From Rhinopomastus cyanomelas (Eukaryota; Chordata; Aves; Bucerotiformes; Rhinopomastidae), in NCBI GenBank assembly GCA_013400115.1, contig VXBP01007152.1:62001-126000 (forward strand): a stretch of 64,000 nt of DNA, given 5' to 3'. The notes under the pieces were generated by a model. That model was given only the letters and a program-made list of their open reading frames with translations. It ran no database searches and was not told the origin of the DNA. A program made the translations under genes and the position numbers. Numbering within the stretch: position 1 is the stretch's first letter; each line of letters begins with the position of its first letter. Below are positions 1 to 11,720 of this stretch, piece after piece.

Positions 1-1790
1 AATGCCAGATGTTAAGATGGAGCCGCAGAGAAGCCGCAGGAGCATGAGTTACCTTCAACAGGCTACAGTTCTACAAGCAAACGAAGGCGTTAGAAACCCG
101 GGTGGAAGGTTTCATTCCTCAAAGCAGGCAGTGACTCACCCACATTCCTAACTGCTCAAACAAAGGAGGCAAACCCTCCTCCTGGCAGACCTGATCCTCC
201 ACCTTCTGTCCTGCAGAGCCGAGCCTTAAACAAAGGCGAGCTGTGCTGGTGGGACAGGTACAGCCACAGCACAAGGCCAAGGGTATTTCAGAAAAGGAGC
301 CTCTGCATGAGCTCGCCTTTTGGAAAAGAGTCAAGGGCTCGTAAGTTCTGCTCTTCACATCTGAAAACACAGTGAAAAGAAAAACGGCTCACGACTAACA
401 AATGCTTTTCAAGAGCCAAACCCATCTCTTCTTAGATACCAAGGCTTTCTGAAATTCCTACGGGGCAGTTGTGGATGTTTTAAAATAACCCAGCACAATC
501 AAAAGATAGATAAGTCAAAAAGGTAAATGAACAAAGCGCCAAGCAGCGTGTGAGGTGGGCAAGGTGCTGTTTCTAACTACCGAGCTATTCATAGAGGAAA
601 ATTCAACCCAGGGATATGGAAACCCTGTCCTAAGTATCTGCTCCTTCATTCCCAACATACAAGGCAGACTTAGCTGTTATGTTCCAGATGGCAGCATGCA
701 GCCAAGCTGCTACCCATGCCCAGCTCCACCCTTCCTGCATGGCTCTTGGGGAGTGGGCAGTGCTGTGCAGGACCCCAACTGAGCTGCTGAGTGGCAACCA
801 CAGAGCCATCAGCAGCAGAGATGAGGAGGAGGTGGTGGGAGGGCTGTATGTGAGGAGCACAGAAAGCAAAGAACATTGCTAATTTTCGGGAGGAACACCA
901 GGAAGCCAAATATCTTTGAATTCTAAACCTCAGAGAGGTTGTGGGTAGGAGATTGCAGGGTAATGAGGCTGCAGGTGGGGCTATACCAGTGGCCAAGGAG
1001 AGATGCCTCACAGCCACAGTTCATCTGGACCCACCCAAGGAGCAGGGCTGGGTAGGTGGTCTCCTCTGTAGCTGTGCCAAGGCTCTGCTGGGTGAGGTTC
1101 ATTCATGTATGCGATGAAGAGTGCCAGATTATAAGCATGAAATTTCCTTCTAGCTTCATACTCCATGAAACAAAAGTAGGGCTCATGCTCAGTGTGTTCC
1201 ACCCCATATCAAGTTTTTCAATTCTTAGGTTTCCAGAGGTAGCCAGACACCCCAAAAGGACATGTTCAATCATTCCTCCTGTGGGCCAGCTCCTGAGGGT
1301 GCTTGCTCCTGCAGCAGAAAGCAAATGACAGCGTTACTTACAGGATAGACTATTTTGCTGAACAGTCATCACTGTAGGTGTGGCTTGTGGTGCAGGTACA
1401 GTCCTTGACAACACGAGCTGCTAGCAGATGAGTGCAAAGCCGTGTTGTTATCAGAAGTGTCAAGCCTCACACAAATAAATTAAGCTGTCCCAGAGCTGAA
1501 GCCACGTTAAGACATCATGGAAATGCCTGTTGCACTTACACTTCTGCTGTGCTTGAAGCCCAGCTCCAGCGACTGGGGAATTCTTCTGCAAAGACCATCC
1601 TCCATACACTTTGCTGGCGGCATTTGAAATATTTCAGGCATTTCAGGCAACCCCCAGTGGACAAAAGCAGAGACTTGCCCACCAGGACAGCAGGGCTTGC
1701 ATTAAAAATATATAAATGTGTTTATCAGGCCGTGGCACAGCAGCTATTCATTTAGTTTATTAGATGGAAACCACAAAAGCAGGGGGAGAT
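1..1790. other. Unique intergenic DNA, no gene seen
   Basis: No repeat family, RNA gene or exon was recognised here. The short open frames overlap each other on both strands and show no conserved domain or splice context. By vertebrate synteny this end should face CHD2 (established knowledge), but no CHD2 exon was recognised. Confidence 0.6.
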
Positions 1791-1834
1791 TTTGCTGACG
1801 GTACTTCTTTCCCGTTCAACACGCTGCCTTGATT

Positions 1835-2645
1835 AAGTGACTGTTACGATCGGTGCGACGGCAAACAAACGCCGTGAGCTTGTTGCAAGCCATTTCCTTG
1901 TGTAGAGGCGGAGGAACCATCGCAGGAGATGGATCGCGAGCATATTATTATTATGGAGTATTTTGACTGGATCACGCTATTAGGAAACCCCGGCTCTACC
2001 AGGCGGCTTGAGAAAGGCAGCATTTGTCCCCTGCCTTCGGCATGAAAACACAACTCAAATCCCTTCTCAGGAACAAAGGTGCTTCCCAGGAGCCTGGCGA
2101 GCTGCCGGCATGCTGAGCGCGTAGCCAAGCAACGGCAGCCTGATTGGGGCTTGCGCCTCGCCCGTGATGCTCCAGCCTCCACAAACAATTCTTGCCACGT
2201 AGACAAGACCGCGCAGGGTAATGGAAAACTACTGCAGGCTCCTTCTTAAAGGGCAAGAACTTGCGGTGGCCGGGAAGGTTGGGCCACGTCCCGCTTCCCG
2301 GCGTGCCCCAGGGTAATTGTTTTGTTCTTCTGCGAGAAGGGTGCCATGAGCGTGCTGGGGCGTTCGCAGCGGCAGACCACGTTCGCATGATGTTTCAACT
2401 GACTGCGGCAATAAAAAAATGCAAAGGAGAGAGCTGAGCTGCCGTGGGGAGGGCGGGGGAGAGCCGAGCAGTCAGACGCAGGAGTGGAGGAAGCTGGCAG
2501 CTGCCTTTCTAAAGCTGCTTTCGACACAGCCGCAAACATGGCGACCTTGACGCAACGCAGTTAATATTAGCCGAGAGCTCACACCAAAAGAATCTTCTGT
2601 GCTTGGCAGGCGCAGCGCTTTAAATACTGCCTGCAAGGCTGCAGC
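1835..2645. promoter_or_regulatory. CpG-rich patch, possible unannotated promoter or enhancer
   Basis: This stretch has clearly more CpG dinucleotides than the flanking kilobases. It contains an inverted CCAAT box (GATTGG, 2142-2147) and a YY1-like ATGGCG core within AAACATGGCG (2534-2543). Several overlapping open frames exist on the minus strand, but none resembles a known protein. It could be a CpG-island promoter of a non-coding transcript, a distal enhancer, or a GC-rich patch of no function. The motifs are visible in the sequence; promoter activity is inference. Confidence 0.3.
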
Positions 2646-5600
2646 GAGAGAAAAATGGCTTTAAAGAAAAAAGTAAACTTCCTTTGCCTGTTGTCAGACT
2701 ATTACAACAGCAGTTTTTAAAAGTTATGGCCGTGTCTGCCTCCAGTTTCTAGTGTGAAAGAGAAGTTATTTCTTAGCACAGCATCGTGCCTGCCTAGCTT
2801 AAAATATCGAGCTAAAGACTCACAGAAATAGCTACAGAAGCACCAAACAGCCCCTTCAAGCTACAGCACCTTTGCCGTGTGGAAGTCAGGTTTGCAGACT
2901 TGGGCAGGGCAGCACCTGCCTGACAGGGATGAGAGCTGCCCAGCCAGAGGGTCACAGCACTGCTGCCCAAACAGGGCTCTTGGCAGTGTTCAAAGTCATC
3001 CTTTATCCTGTATCTATCACAAGTTTCATCTAATCTCTCCCCAAGGAGCAGGCTGCCTGTTCCTCGGGGCACTTATCGGGAATCAACTGCTTCAAGAGTT
3101 GGATGAAAAGGGCAGACCTGCTCCTCTCCCCGAGAAGGTTTTGCACCCTGGGTGCAGCACTAGTTCGTGATGTCCCTGGTTTGGTTCACGGCTGCATCTG
3201 AGCTTTCTGCCCTCTCTGAACCTGCCTGCAATTTAAGGTGCTTCTTGCCAGACCAGTTCTAGGTCAGCTCCTGCAGCGACGTGACTTTTGCTTTTCTCCG
3301 TCTTCATGTTGTAGTTAATTTTCTCTCCTTTTCTTCAGATGAGCACAGGTTAAAATCTCAACCCAAATACTTCCATTTGTGTTGCAGCCAGCGAATGAAA
3401 ATGAAGCCCCTGTGCTGAGTTAGGAGACTCCTTTGAAACAGAGACTACCCCCCACCCTTAAATAGAACCCTTTGTTGTGAAGCTGGTTTCATTGCAAGCT
3501 CCACGGGGCAAGTCATTACATTTAATAGAGGTTGACCTCATTTTGTAGTCCTGGGTATTAAAGCTTATGAGGAGGGAACATGATTAGAAGCGGTGAATTG
3601 ACAACAAAGATAAACAGTACTTGTTGCTACCTCCTTCTTACCTAAGGATTCATTTAATACCGCTTGGAAAGAGTAACTTGAAACAGCTTTTGGCAGATAA
3701 GTGAACTCGAGTAAAATGCAAAGATCTGGTTTCCAAGAAGCCCTTTACAAGCTGCACAGAGAAATGAAATCAAACTCTCCAGCAGCGCACGAGGCTTCCT
3801 GCAGAGACTGCCTGGAAGAGCTGCAAATGCACATTCCATGTGAAAGCTGATGTCGCTCTGAATCTGGAGTTACACAAAGGCATCCCATGGTGGTGACGGG
3901 ACCGATGGTCACGCATGGACCTGCCCTCTGCTCGACTGGAGGGAATTGCTGGAATTTTCTGCTGTGTTTTCAAGGCTGTGGCCTGAGACAAAGAAAGCAG
4001 AAGGGTTTGAGCTCAGCAAACCGCACAAGGGAGTGGATGCAAAGGTGCCCCAGCTCTGATAGCATTTCAGCTTTACTGATGCAACCTGGGTTTCAATGTA
4101 GAGGACACCGTTATCACAGGGGGAAACATAACCACTGGCCACCAGTAAAGAAATACTGGGAAGTGAGGCAGCCTGCTGTGCTAAGGGATGTGCTGCACCC
4201 TGCCAGGGGCCTCCGTGAGCGCTGCTGCGATGGGGCTTTGCACCTTAACATGTTCTGAGTTTAACACATCTGTTCACAGTCTGCTTTTCAAGTTACAGTA
4301 GGGACACTTTTGCAAACTAGATAAATCAACAAGTGTAAGTTTTGAATTCATTTTCCCAGCTCTTTCTCCCAGTCCTTGAGCATCCCTTGCATTTCCAGTG
4401 CTCTGGGTCCTGCTGGTGAGGTGTCCCCTCTCAGATGAAGCACTGGTGCATTGCTGTGAGAAGTTCTCATTATGCAAAATTAACTTCTTGTTAAAAGCCC
4501 CAGGCACCCTTAAAGTTCCCTTTAGATCTTGTGGTTTGAACAAACACTTCTGCTTCAGCAAACCTCATAACGTCCCTATTTGTGCACAGCTCTCCCCACC
4601 ACAAGCTCTGCTCAAAACTCAGCTTTGGACTTGGTTTCTTGAAAAATCAAAGTAAATGATGATGTCCCCAGCTGAAGAGCTTCCAAGTCATGTTAAACGG
4701 CAGCTTCTCCTCTGTAGAACCACCTCTCTTGGCACAGTTGTCCTACGCTAAGCAGAGCAGTCACTGCCTGCACCTGCCGTGGGCTTGTTCTAAGGACTGT
4801 GGTTTGTGGTGCAAAGTGTGTTTCAACATCAGGAAAGTGAAAGGCAGGTCCTCCAAGAGCTGCACAGACTCCCCGAAGACCACAGCATGGTGCCTTAAAG
4901 CACCCAGCATTTCCACTCTGCAAGCCAAAGGGAATCACAGTCATAAGCAATGTCTGAGGGAGCCCAGAGGAGGACAGCTCCAGCCTGGCAGATCTCCAGA
5001 GGGCTAGGAGGATACTTGGTGGCCAGCAATGCCTCAGGGACAGAAGGATGTGACATAGGGTAGATAAGACTCCTTTAGTCTTACCCCACCCTCAAAAAGG
5101 CCTGGGCTATTCCAGCTTGGCTAGTTTCTCCTCTCTCCTGCAGGTACCTTCTGTATCAGATAAAGCATTAATAAATCACACTCAACAATTCCCACCACGC
5201 CTCAAGCAATTAACCTCATTTGGTGGCAGCACTGGCTGGGGAAGCCCTGGACAATGTCTTAGGACTCCAGTAGAGCAGTTTATTGGAGTTATTTTCAAAG
5301 AGCCTTTCTGTCAGCCTAGGCCCCGTATATAAGCTGCCAAATCGGCTCCACCGGCTGGGTGGGCATCGTTAGCAGGGCTAAGGGCGATGAAGTGGTGTCA
5401 GCACTTCTATTACCACACATTTGCCCTGCTCAACCCCATTATAAATAGGACATAACTGCCCAGTTCTGGCAGAAACATTCAAGAGCCGACATGGGAAATA
5501 GTCACCACCTTAACCTTGCTAAAATTGATTGGGTTGAAGAAAGAAAGTGATGGTTTAAAAGATATCTTATCCCTCCCACGCCCAAATCCTGAGTTGCCAA

Positions 5601-8600
5601 ATCCAGCTGCATCACACCCAAATTACTCACAGGGTTTTTTTTATAAACATAACTCTGGTAAATGGGGAAGTGGTCCTGCCCCTCCTCCGCCTCTTCCGCA
5701 AACCAGAAGCTGCCATTGTTGAGCCTTCTAATGAAAGCCATGGTTAGTAGTCATTCTAACAAATCCATGTCAGGGATTGTCCCCAGGTGGTAACAAGTCT
5801 GTGGTAGCGTTGAACAAGAGAGATGGATGTCTCATCATCCTCACCACCCTCAGCACACAGGGTGCTGGGTCAGAGAACCGATTTCACTGAAAACTAACCA
5901 AGAGCTCCTGGCCAGCTCAGATGTGGTTGAAACTACCCATCAGCATGAGCTTTTCCACTGGGAAACAGTGGCTGCAGCTGGAGGAAAGCAGGACTGCTCT
6001 TGGCAGACACTGGGGATTGTGTCTATGGAAGATGGTTTTTAATGAGCTACTGCTCAAAGAGAAAGTGGTCCCTTCCCTTGTGGAGATACCTGCTAGCCAG
6101 TGATCATCAGCCAGGCTGATGAATTAACCCAGACTCAAATGCCATTTTCCCCTTTCTCTCCACTTTTCTGCTGGATCAGTTCTCCAAGCACAAAGGCCAG
6201 CACACAGATACTGGGACAGAAGAGTGCAAGATGCTTCCTGCCAGCACCACTAAGGTCTTGCATTGGTCTATGTTGGCCCCAAAACAGCCTCAAAGTGCCT
6301 GAGGTCTCAGCTCAGATGGTTTCTCTTTTTCACACCAGCACACAGGGAGTGCACAGCAAAATCAGCCAGGGAACAGAAAGAGACTTTAGCCTGCTCTGCG
6401 TTGCCCTGGTGCCAGAGTAACGATCATCTAGGGGGGCAAACAGGTGTAGAGGAACTGTAGGAAGAGGAACTACAGCAGGCAGCCACCAACTCACACGCTC
6501 TTACAAAGTTGTTCCCCCAGTTCTGGATTCAATACTTCTGTTTTCTAAGTTCAGTGGGTGCTTTCTGTGTCACCCTAGAAAGGGCAAAGGCTGGAAACTG
6601 CTACAGGCTCCAGCCAACAGGACATTGTTCAGATGTGAGGACATCTGCAACCCCAGGCTTGCCGAGGATGTTTAGGAGGTGCAGAAGATAGGGAGCTAGC
6701 TCAAGCCAGCCCTACTATCCCACTTTCCTATGCAAATGCTGTGCTGCACGATCTGGCAGTGCCTCCTTCAATGCTCTGAGCTCCACTGTCGAGTCCAACC
6801 ACACTTGAAAGACATGTAGAAGAACCAAAGAGACATTTCTGCACGTCTCCTGAAAACTCCTTCCCCCACCTGACCTCCAGACACTGGAGCTGGGGTTGGA
6901 AGGCTGAGAGTGTGGCCATCTGCCATCCCACTCGGCGGCAGCTGCCTGGCCAGGCTGCACGTATGTTTAGGCTGCTAATTAGTGAGCACTTAATCATGGC
7001 ACATACTGTCTGCTTGGCGTGGCAGGGAGTGAGTCGGGATTTTTGCAGTGACGCAGGACACAGACCAGCAGGAAATGAGGCTTCACTTCCTGCTCATGGA
7101 GGACCGTGCCTCAGTCGTCTGCATCACAGTGTGAACTTGGAGGAATGTGCTAGAACAGGACACATGTAATGTTGTAACTGGTATTTTGGCTGATGCCCTC
7201 CATCACATAGGCACTGGAAGATGGGGAGGTCCCTCATCTGACTGGGACAAACATCACCATTCCAGCCTTATCTCTGTGTCTTGCTGATAGCATGGCTGTG
7301 CCGGTAAACACCAGCACCAGAGGCTCTCCTCTTCTACTGCAGTCATCACATGCAGAGCAAAGGAGTTGTTTGGCAGAGCCCTGCCAAGACTTGCACCTGC
7401 CTAAAAGTTGAGCTCCACTGGGAGGAATAAAACATTACCCTGGGTAAACAAACCCCCTTTAATGAAGAAATGAATGTAAATACTAAAAGTAGGTGAGAGA
7501 TTAAAGCAGTGCACAGAGGACACTGGGTTTCATGAGGACTTTGACTTCCCCTCTAGTCCTGTGGTTTGACACAGCTCTGGAGTTTATTCCTGTTAAACAT
7601 GTACCAGTGACCTGCTGGGCCACATCGATTCTGATCCCTGCTGTTTCAGCTTCTGTTGAAGTTACCATTAAAGAGAAAGGCAGCCACTCAGCACAGCGCT
7701 GCCCAGCACAGATTTGGAGCCTGACCTATGATGAGAAGATGTGTGGTGTCTCCTCACCATGTCACCTGGGTACATAAATGCAGGCTTTCTAAATGTACCT
7801 TTGGAAACTGGTGGCACTGGGGTACACTGGTCCCATTTCCTTCTTGTACCTCGGTCTGAGACTGCTCTACCCTTAAGACTCTTGTTTGCTTCTGGTTGAG
7901 GGAGATTTGCACAAGTAGGTCCACATCTCTGTCGTCTCTGAAATGATTAAGTCCCTGTGTGCCTCCTGGAACTAATTGTGAAACACAGAGGGATTAAAGG
8001 AGCCCTGAAATGCCTTTAGTCTGCCAGGAATTTTGTGACCAAAGCTGAGAGGTGAATTATAGCTCTTCCAGGCTAAGAAACAAACCAAAACCTGTGGTTT
8101 TCCCCATCTGCTTGTAAGACTGAAGCCTAAGTCTTGACTTTAAGGTTATGTACCATTGGCTTTATTCTTTGAACAGAGGAATATTCTATCACTGAGTGAA
8201 ACTATTGCAGCAGTCAGGCATAAGCTGACTCCAAAGGTTGTTGCAATAATGAGCTGTTGCAATGATGAGTTAAGCAGTCACATGGATTGTGTCATTTCCT
8301 TGTGCTTGAGAGTATCCAAACAGAGGAGAAAGCAAAAACATGAAAAATGTTCCATGTTCTTAACCACATTGACATGAAAGGACTTAAATCCCTCCTGTTC
8401 TGAGCCCAAGGTAAAGGCCTTTTGCAGAAGAGAATGTCTGCTTGTCTGGTGATGCTTTCTCTCTAGCACCAACCCAAATAGTACAGACCCACAGTAATAC
8501 CCTACTATCCCTACTAGGGATAAGGGACAGCTCAGACTTGAAATCCAGCCAAGATCAACACTGTGTGTGAAAAGGAACCATGTCTTTGCCCCACAAATGA

Positions 8601-8920
8601 GTCTCCGCCACACACTGCTTTATCCACAGCAGTAATTCTCACTTAGGAGTTGACATTCCTACTGCAAAGAAGGAAAAAAGGTAGCAATTAAGAAGTGAGA
8701 TGAAAGGGCTGCCAGTCTGCTGTACTCACTCAGTGTGTTACACCCAGGAGAATTAAACCACATCTGATATTCAAATGGATGAGATGAAATGAAGCGCAAA
8801 ATAGGAGAGAAAACACAACTGCACTCCCACAGATTCTGCAGGGATCCCAAAGGACAGAAGTAGCAGAGATCTATTTTACCACCAGGCAGGAGCAGTGAGG
8901 AGTCCTTAAATGCTGGACCT
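2646..8920. other. Unique intergenic DNA, no gene seen
   Basis: About 6.3 kb without a recognisable exon, RNA gene or CR1 copy. Open frames are all short and overlap in several frames. Nothing specific can be supported. Confidence 0.55.
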
Positions 8921-8929
8921 GAGAAGTGA

Positions 8930-9220
8930 AACTCCAAACCACCCCAACACCCCCGTAGAACTACCCCAACACCTCCTGAACCACTCCAATACACCCCTAA
9001 ACAGCCCAAATATTCTGCAGAACCTCCTCAACATACCCCTAAACTGCCTCAACACCCCCCATAAGCTCCCCAACACACCCCAACATGCCCCAGAACCACC
9101 CCATACAACCCCCAGAACCACCCCAACACACCCCTAAACCGCCTCAACACCCCACATAACCTCCCCAACACACCCCCCAGAACCACCCCAACATACCCCT
9201 AAACCGCCCCAAGACCCCGC
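8930..9220. repeat. C-rich minisatellite
   Basis: An imperfect tandem array on the + strand built from short units such as CCCCAACAC and CCAGAACCA. A longer unit containing CCCCTAAACYGCC recurs near 9036, 9131 and 9196, giving higher-order periods of about 95 and 65 bases. The array keeps one strand almost free of G, so open frames through it on both strands (for example 8906-9137) are by-products and not genes. It lies just upstream of a small CpG-rich patch. Confidence 0.85.
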
Positions 9221-9329
9221 CATTTGTTAGCATTTTGCTTTATCAGTGCTGCGGGGGCTTAATTCCCCCACCCCGTGCCCATTCCCAGCCCACAGAGAAG
9301 GTCCTTCATGGACGATACTGGGGGGAGGG

Positions 9330-9520
9330 ATACAAAAGCATCAGAAAAGGGGCAGCGCAGTCCCAGCAGCGGCCGTCGGGACCGACCTCCAGCGGGACCC
9401 ATCGACAGCACCGCCCCGCCCGGCCCCGCTGGAACCGGCTGCTGCCACCTGCCGGAGCGATCCCGGGAATCCTGCGGGGTGTGGGAGAGGTAGGGCAAAC
9501 CGGGCAAAAAGCCATCTATG
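9330..9520. promoter_or_regulatory. Small CpG-rich patch
   Basis: About 190 bases rich in CpG, with GCGGCCG, CCGCCCCGCCC and GATCCCGGG-type words (the second resembles an Sp1-site cluster). It lies directly after the minisatellite. A 212-codon frame (9235-9873, +) runs through it, but its last part is antisense CR1 sequence and no domain is recognisable. A short CpG-island promoter for a non-coding RNA is possible. A GC-rich satellite flank is equally possible. Confidence 0.25.
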
Positions 9521-9751
9521 AGTGCAGGGAGATGTCGCAGAGGAAAACAAACTTTCCCCTTCCTCCCTGTTTTGCTTCTCTGGAGCAGGAGGGGTGGAGC
9601 ACAACACAGCCCTGCTCGTGGGGACAAATCATATCGAAACCTGTAAGCTTCAGGTTTGGGTCAAGGAGGCTGAAGGACGTGAAGCCATCACCCAGTCTGA
9701 ACAATAAGGCCAGACAGTGGGAACCCAAACCACCCAGGCACTGGGTTTCAA

Positions 9752-10025
9752 AGAATCGGAATCACAGAATGGTGGGGGTTGGAAGGGACCTCTGGATATC
9801 TAGTCCAAACCCCACTACTACAGCAGGATCCCCTACAGCAGAATCCACAAGAACATGTCCAGGAGGGTTTTGAGTGTCTGCAGAGCAAGAGACTCCACAA
9901 TGTCTCCGGGCAGCCTGGCCAGGGCTCTGTTGCTTTCACAGTATGAAAGTATTTCCTTATGTTTAGCTTGAATCTCTTGTTTTCCAGGTTGTCCTTTCTG
10001 TGGGGGAGGCTTCTAGGAGCATGTG
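9752..10025 (-). mobile_element. CR1 LINE fragment (3' end)
   Basis: It reads in reverse. The 3' octamer tail (complement of ATTCTGTGATTC) is at 9752-9770, followed by the typical GGGACCT and TCTAGTCCAA words and the GGCAGCCTGG block near 9910. It is 5'-truncated, as is usual for CR1. The 5' limit is approximate because the sequence diverges after about 10000. Confidence 0.85.
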
Positions 10026-10304
10026 TATGGGTGTGTAGATCAGGAGGTTTTGCCTCAGGAATACAAGAGAGCAGGACAACTGAAAAATAAGAAGTAATGT
10101 TACTGATGGGGAGACGTGAGGGAATCTGGAACATCCTGAACAAGATATGGCATGAGATGCTAGAAAATCTGAGTAAGATCTGGGCAAGAAGCTCTGAAGA
10201 AGAAAACTACTCCCAGTTCCTTGAGTCCCTGTATTCAGAAAACAAGGATTCTGTGTATTTGTAAATGCACAAAACTAAGTCAATGAAATGATTTAGTTGG
10301 CATC

Positions 10305-10432
10305 CTCCCTTCCCTTCTTTACCCTCCTTTCCCTTCCTTTCCCCTTCTCCTCTTATCTCTCTTCTCCTCTCTTCTTCCCTTCCCTTCCCTTCCCTTCCCT
10401 TCCCTTCCCTTCCCTTCCCTTCCCTTCCCTTG
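10305..10432. repeat. Polypyrimidine tract with (CCCTT)n microsatellite
   Basis: A CT-only region on the + strand. From about 10374 to 10431 it is a nearly pure run of the pentamer TTCCC/CCCTT, about a dozen units. The left half is an interrupted mixture of C and T, probably decayed units. Such homopurine/homopyrimidine mirror repeats can form triplex DNA (established knowledge). Confidence 0.95.
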
Positions 10433-10439
10433 TAGGTTC

Positions 10440-11060
10440 CTGATTTAAAAAAATATTACAATTCAGTCAGAAGGGCAAGAACTGATCTGAACTTCTTTTA
10501 TCCTGGGAAATTTGGGTGCCAAGTGTCTTGCACAGCATCCTGTAAACTTCTTGAATTTATAAGGGAAGGGATCCCACCTGCAGACCTCAGAGGGATGTGA
10601 CATTTACTCCCGTGTCCCATGCCAAACCCTAAGTAGTTACGTTTAAGCAGATATGTTAGTTCTTGTTGGACTGAGCAAAATCACCCTCACTTCACAGGGA
10701 AGCTTGTTTTCCTGTTCCCTTTACAGGCCATTACTACAGCTATAAACCAAATCACTGCAGCTAAATAGTCTGTGAAATTCTTGTGAACATAAGAGAAAAA
10801 ACAGGGAAGGAAGGAGAAGGTGAGAGTGAGCCCAGCCTTTCCCCCGGTGCTTCCTCTGCCCGAAGGCAGCAGTGGTTCCCCAAGTGCAGAGAGAGCTCCC
10901 TCTCCTGTCACAAACCACCTTTAGCCCCTAGTCACCCTTGGGACACTTGTTGCTGTTACCCAGCGTTGGTGGGGATCAGCCCGACAGCAATGTGAGATGC
11001 TGTAAATAGAATGTTTTAAATAGATATAAACCAATAACTTATGATTATTCAACTCATAAC
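10440..11060. other. Intergenic spacer, nothing recognised
   Basis: Unique sequence between the microsatellite and the next CR1. No exon, RNA gene or repeat was recognised. Confidence 0.5.
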
Positions 11061-11061
11061 A

Positions 11062-11720
11062 GACAAAGGGACTTGGGGGGTCCTGGTGGACAGCAGGATG
11101 ACCAGGAGCCAGCAATGTGACTTTGTGGCCAAGAAGGCCAACGGCATCCTGGGAGGGATCAGAAAGGGGGTGGTTAGCAGATCAAGAGAGGTTCTCTTCC
11201 CTCTCTACTCTGCCCTGGTGAGACCACATCTGGAATATCGTGTCAGTTCCAGAAGGACACGGAACTGCTGGAGAGAGTCCAGTGCAGAGCCACAAAGATG
11301 ATTAAGGCGGTGGAACATCTCCCTGATGAGGAAAGGCTGAGGGAACTGGGTCTCTTTAGCTTGGAAAAAAGAGACTGAGGGGTGACCTCAGTAATGTTTA
11401 TAAATATGGAAAGGGTGGGTGTAAGGTGGATGGAGCCAGGCTCTTCTCAGTGTCATATAATGATAGGACAAGGGGCAATGGGTGTGAGCTGGAGCAGAGG
11501 AGGTTCCACATTAATATGAGAAGGAACTTCTTTACAGAGTGACGGAGCATCAGAGCAGGCTGCCCAGGGAGGTTGTGGAGTCTCCTTGTGTGGAGACATT
11601 TAAAATGCACCTGGATATGTTCCTGTGTGACTCGATCGAGGGGATCCTGGTATAGAAGGGGATTGGACTAGATGATCTTTTGAGGTTCCTTCCGATCCCT
11701 AATGTTTAGTGATTCTGTGA
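11062..11720 (+). mobile_element. CR1 LINE copy, 5'-truncated, with ORF2 C-terminus
   Basis: The copy begins in the last part of CR1 ORF2; a frame at 11041-11301 encodes the familiar GVLVDSRMTRSQQC and RPHLEYRV words. It ends with the 3' UTR (GATGATCTTT...CCCTAATG) and the tail GATTCTGTGA at 11711-11720. About 20 bases normally present after GAATATCGTGTC are missing near 11245, and the frame breaks afterwards, so the copy is dead. No target-site duplication is obvious, as expected for CR1. Confidence 0.95.

Noticed and set aside
8906..9137. Opposing repetitive open frames
   Set aside because: They are produced by the C-rich minisatellite, which lacks stops in several frames.
9235..9873. 212-codon open frame on the + strand
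   Set aside because: Its last part is antisense CR1 tail and body, its middle is a CpG-rich patch where stops are rare, and three frames are open at once. No domain is recognisable.
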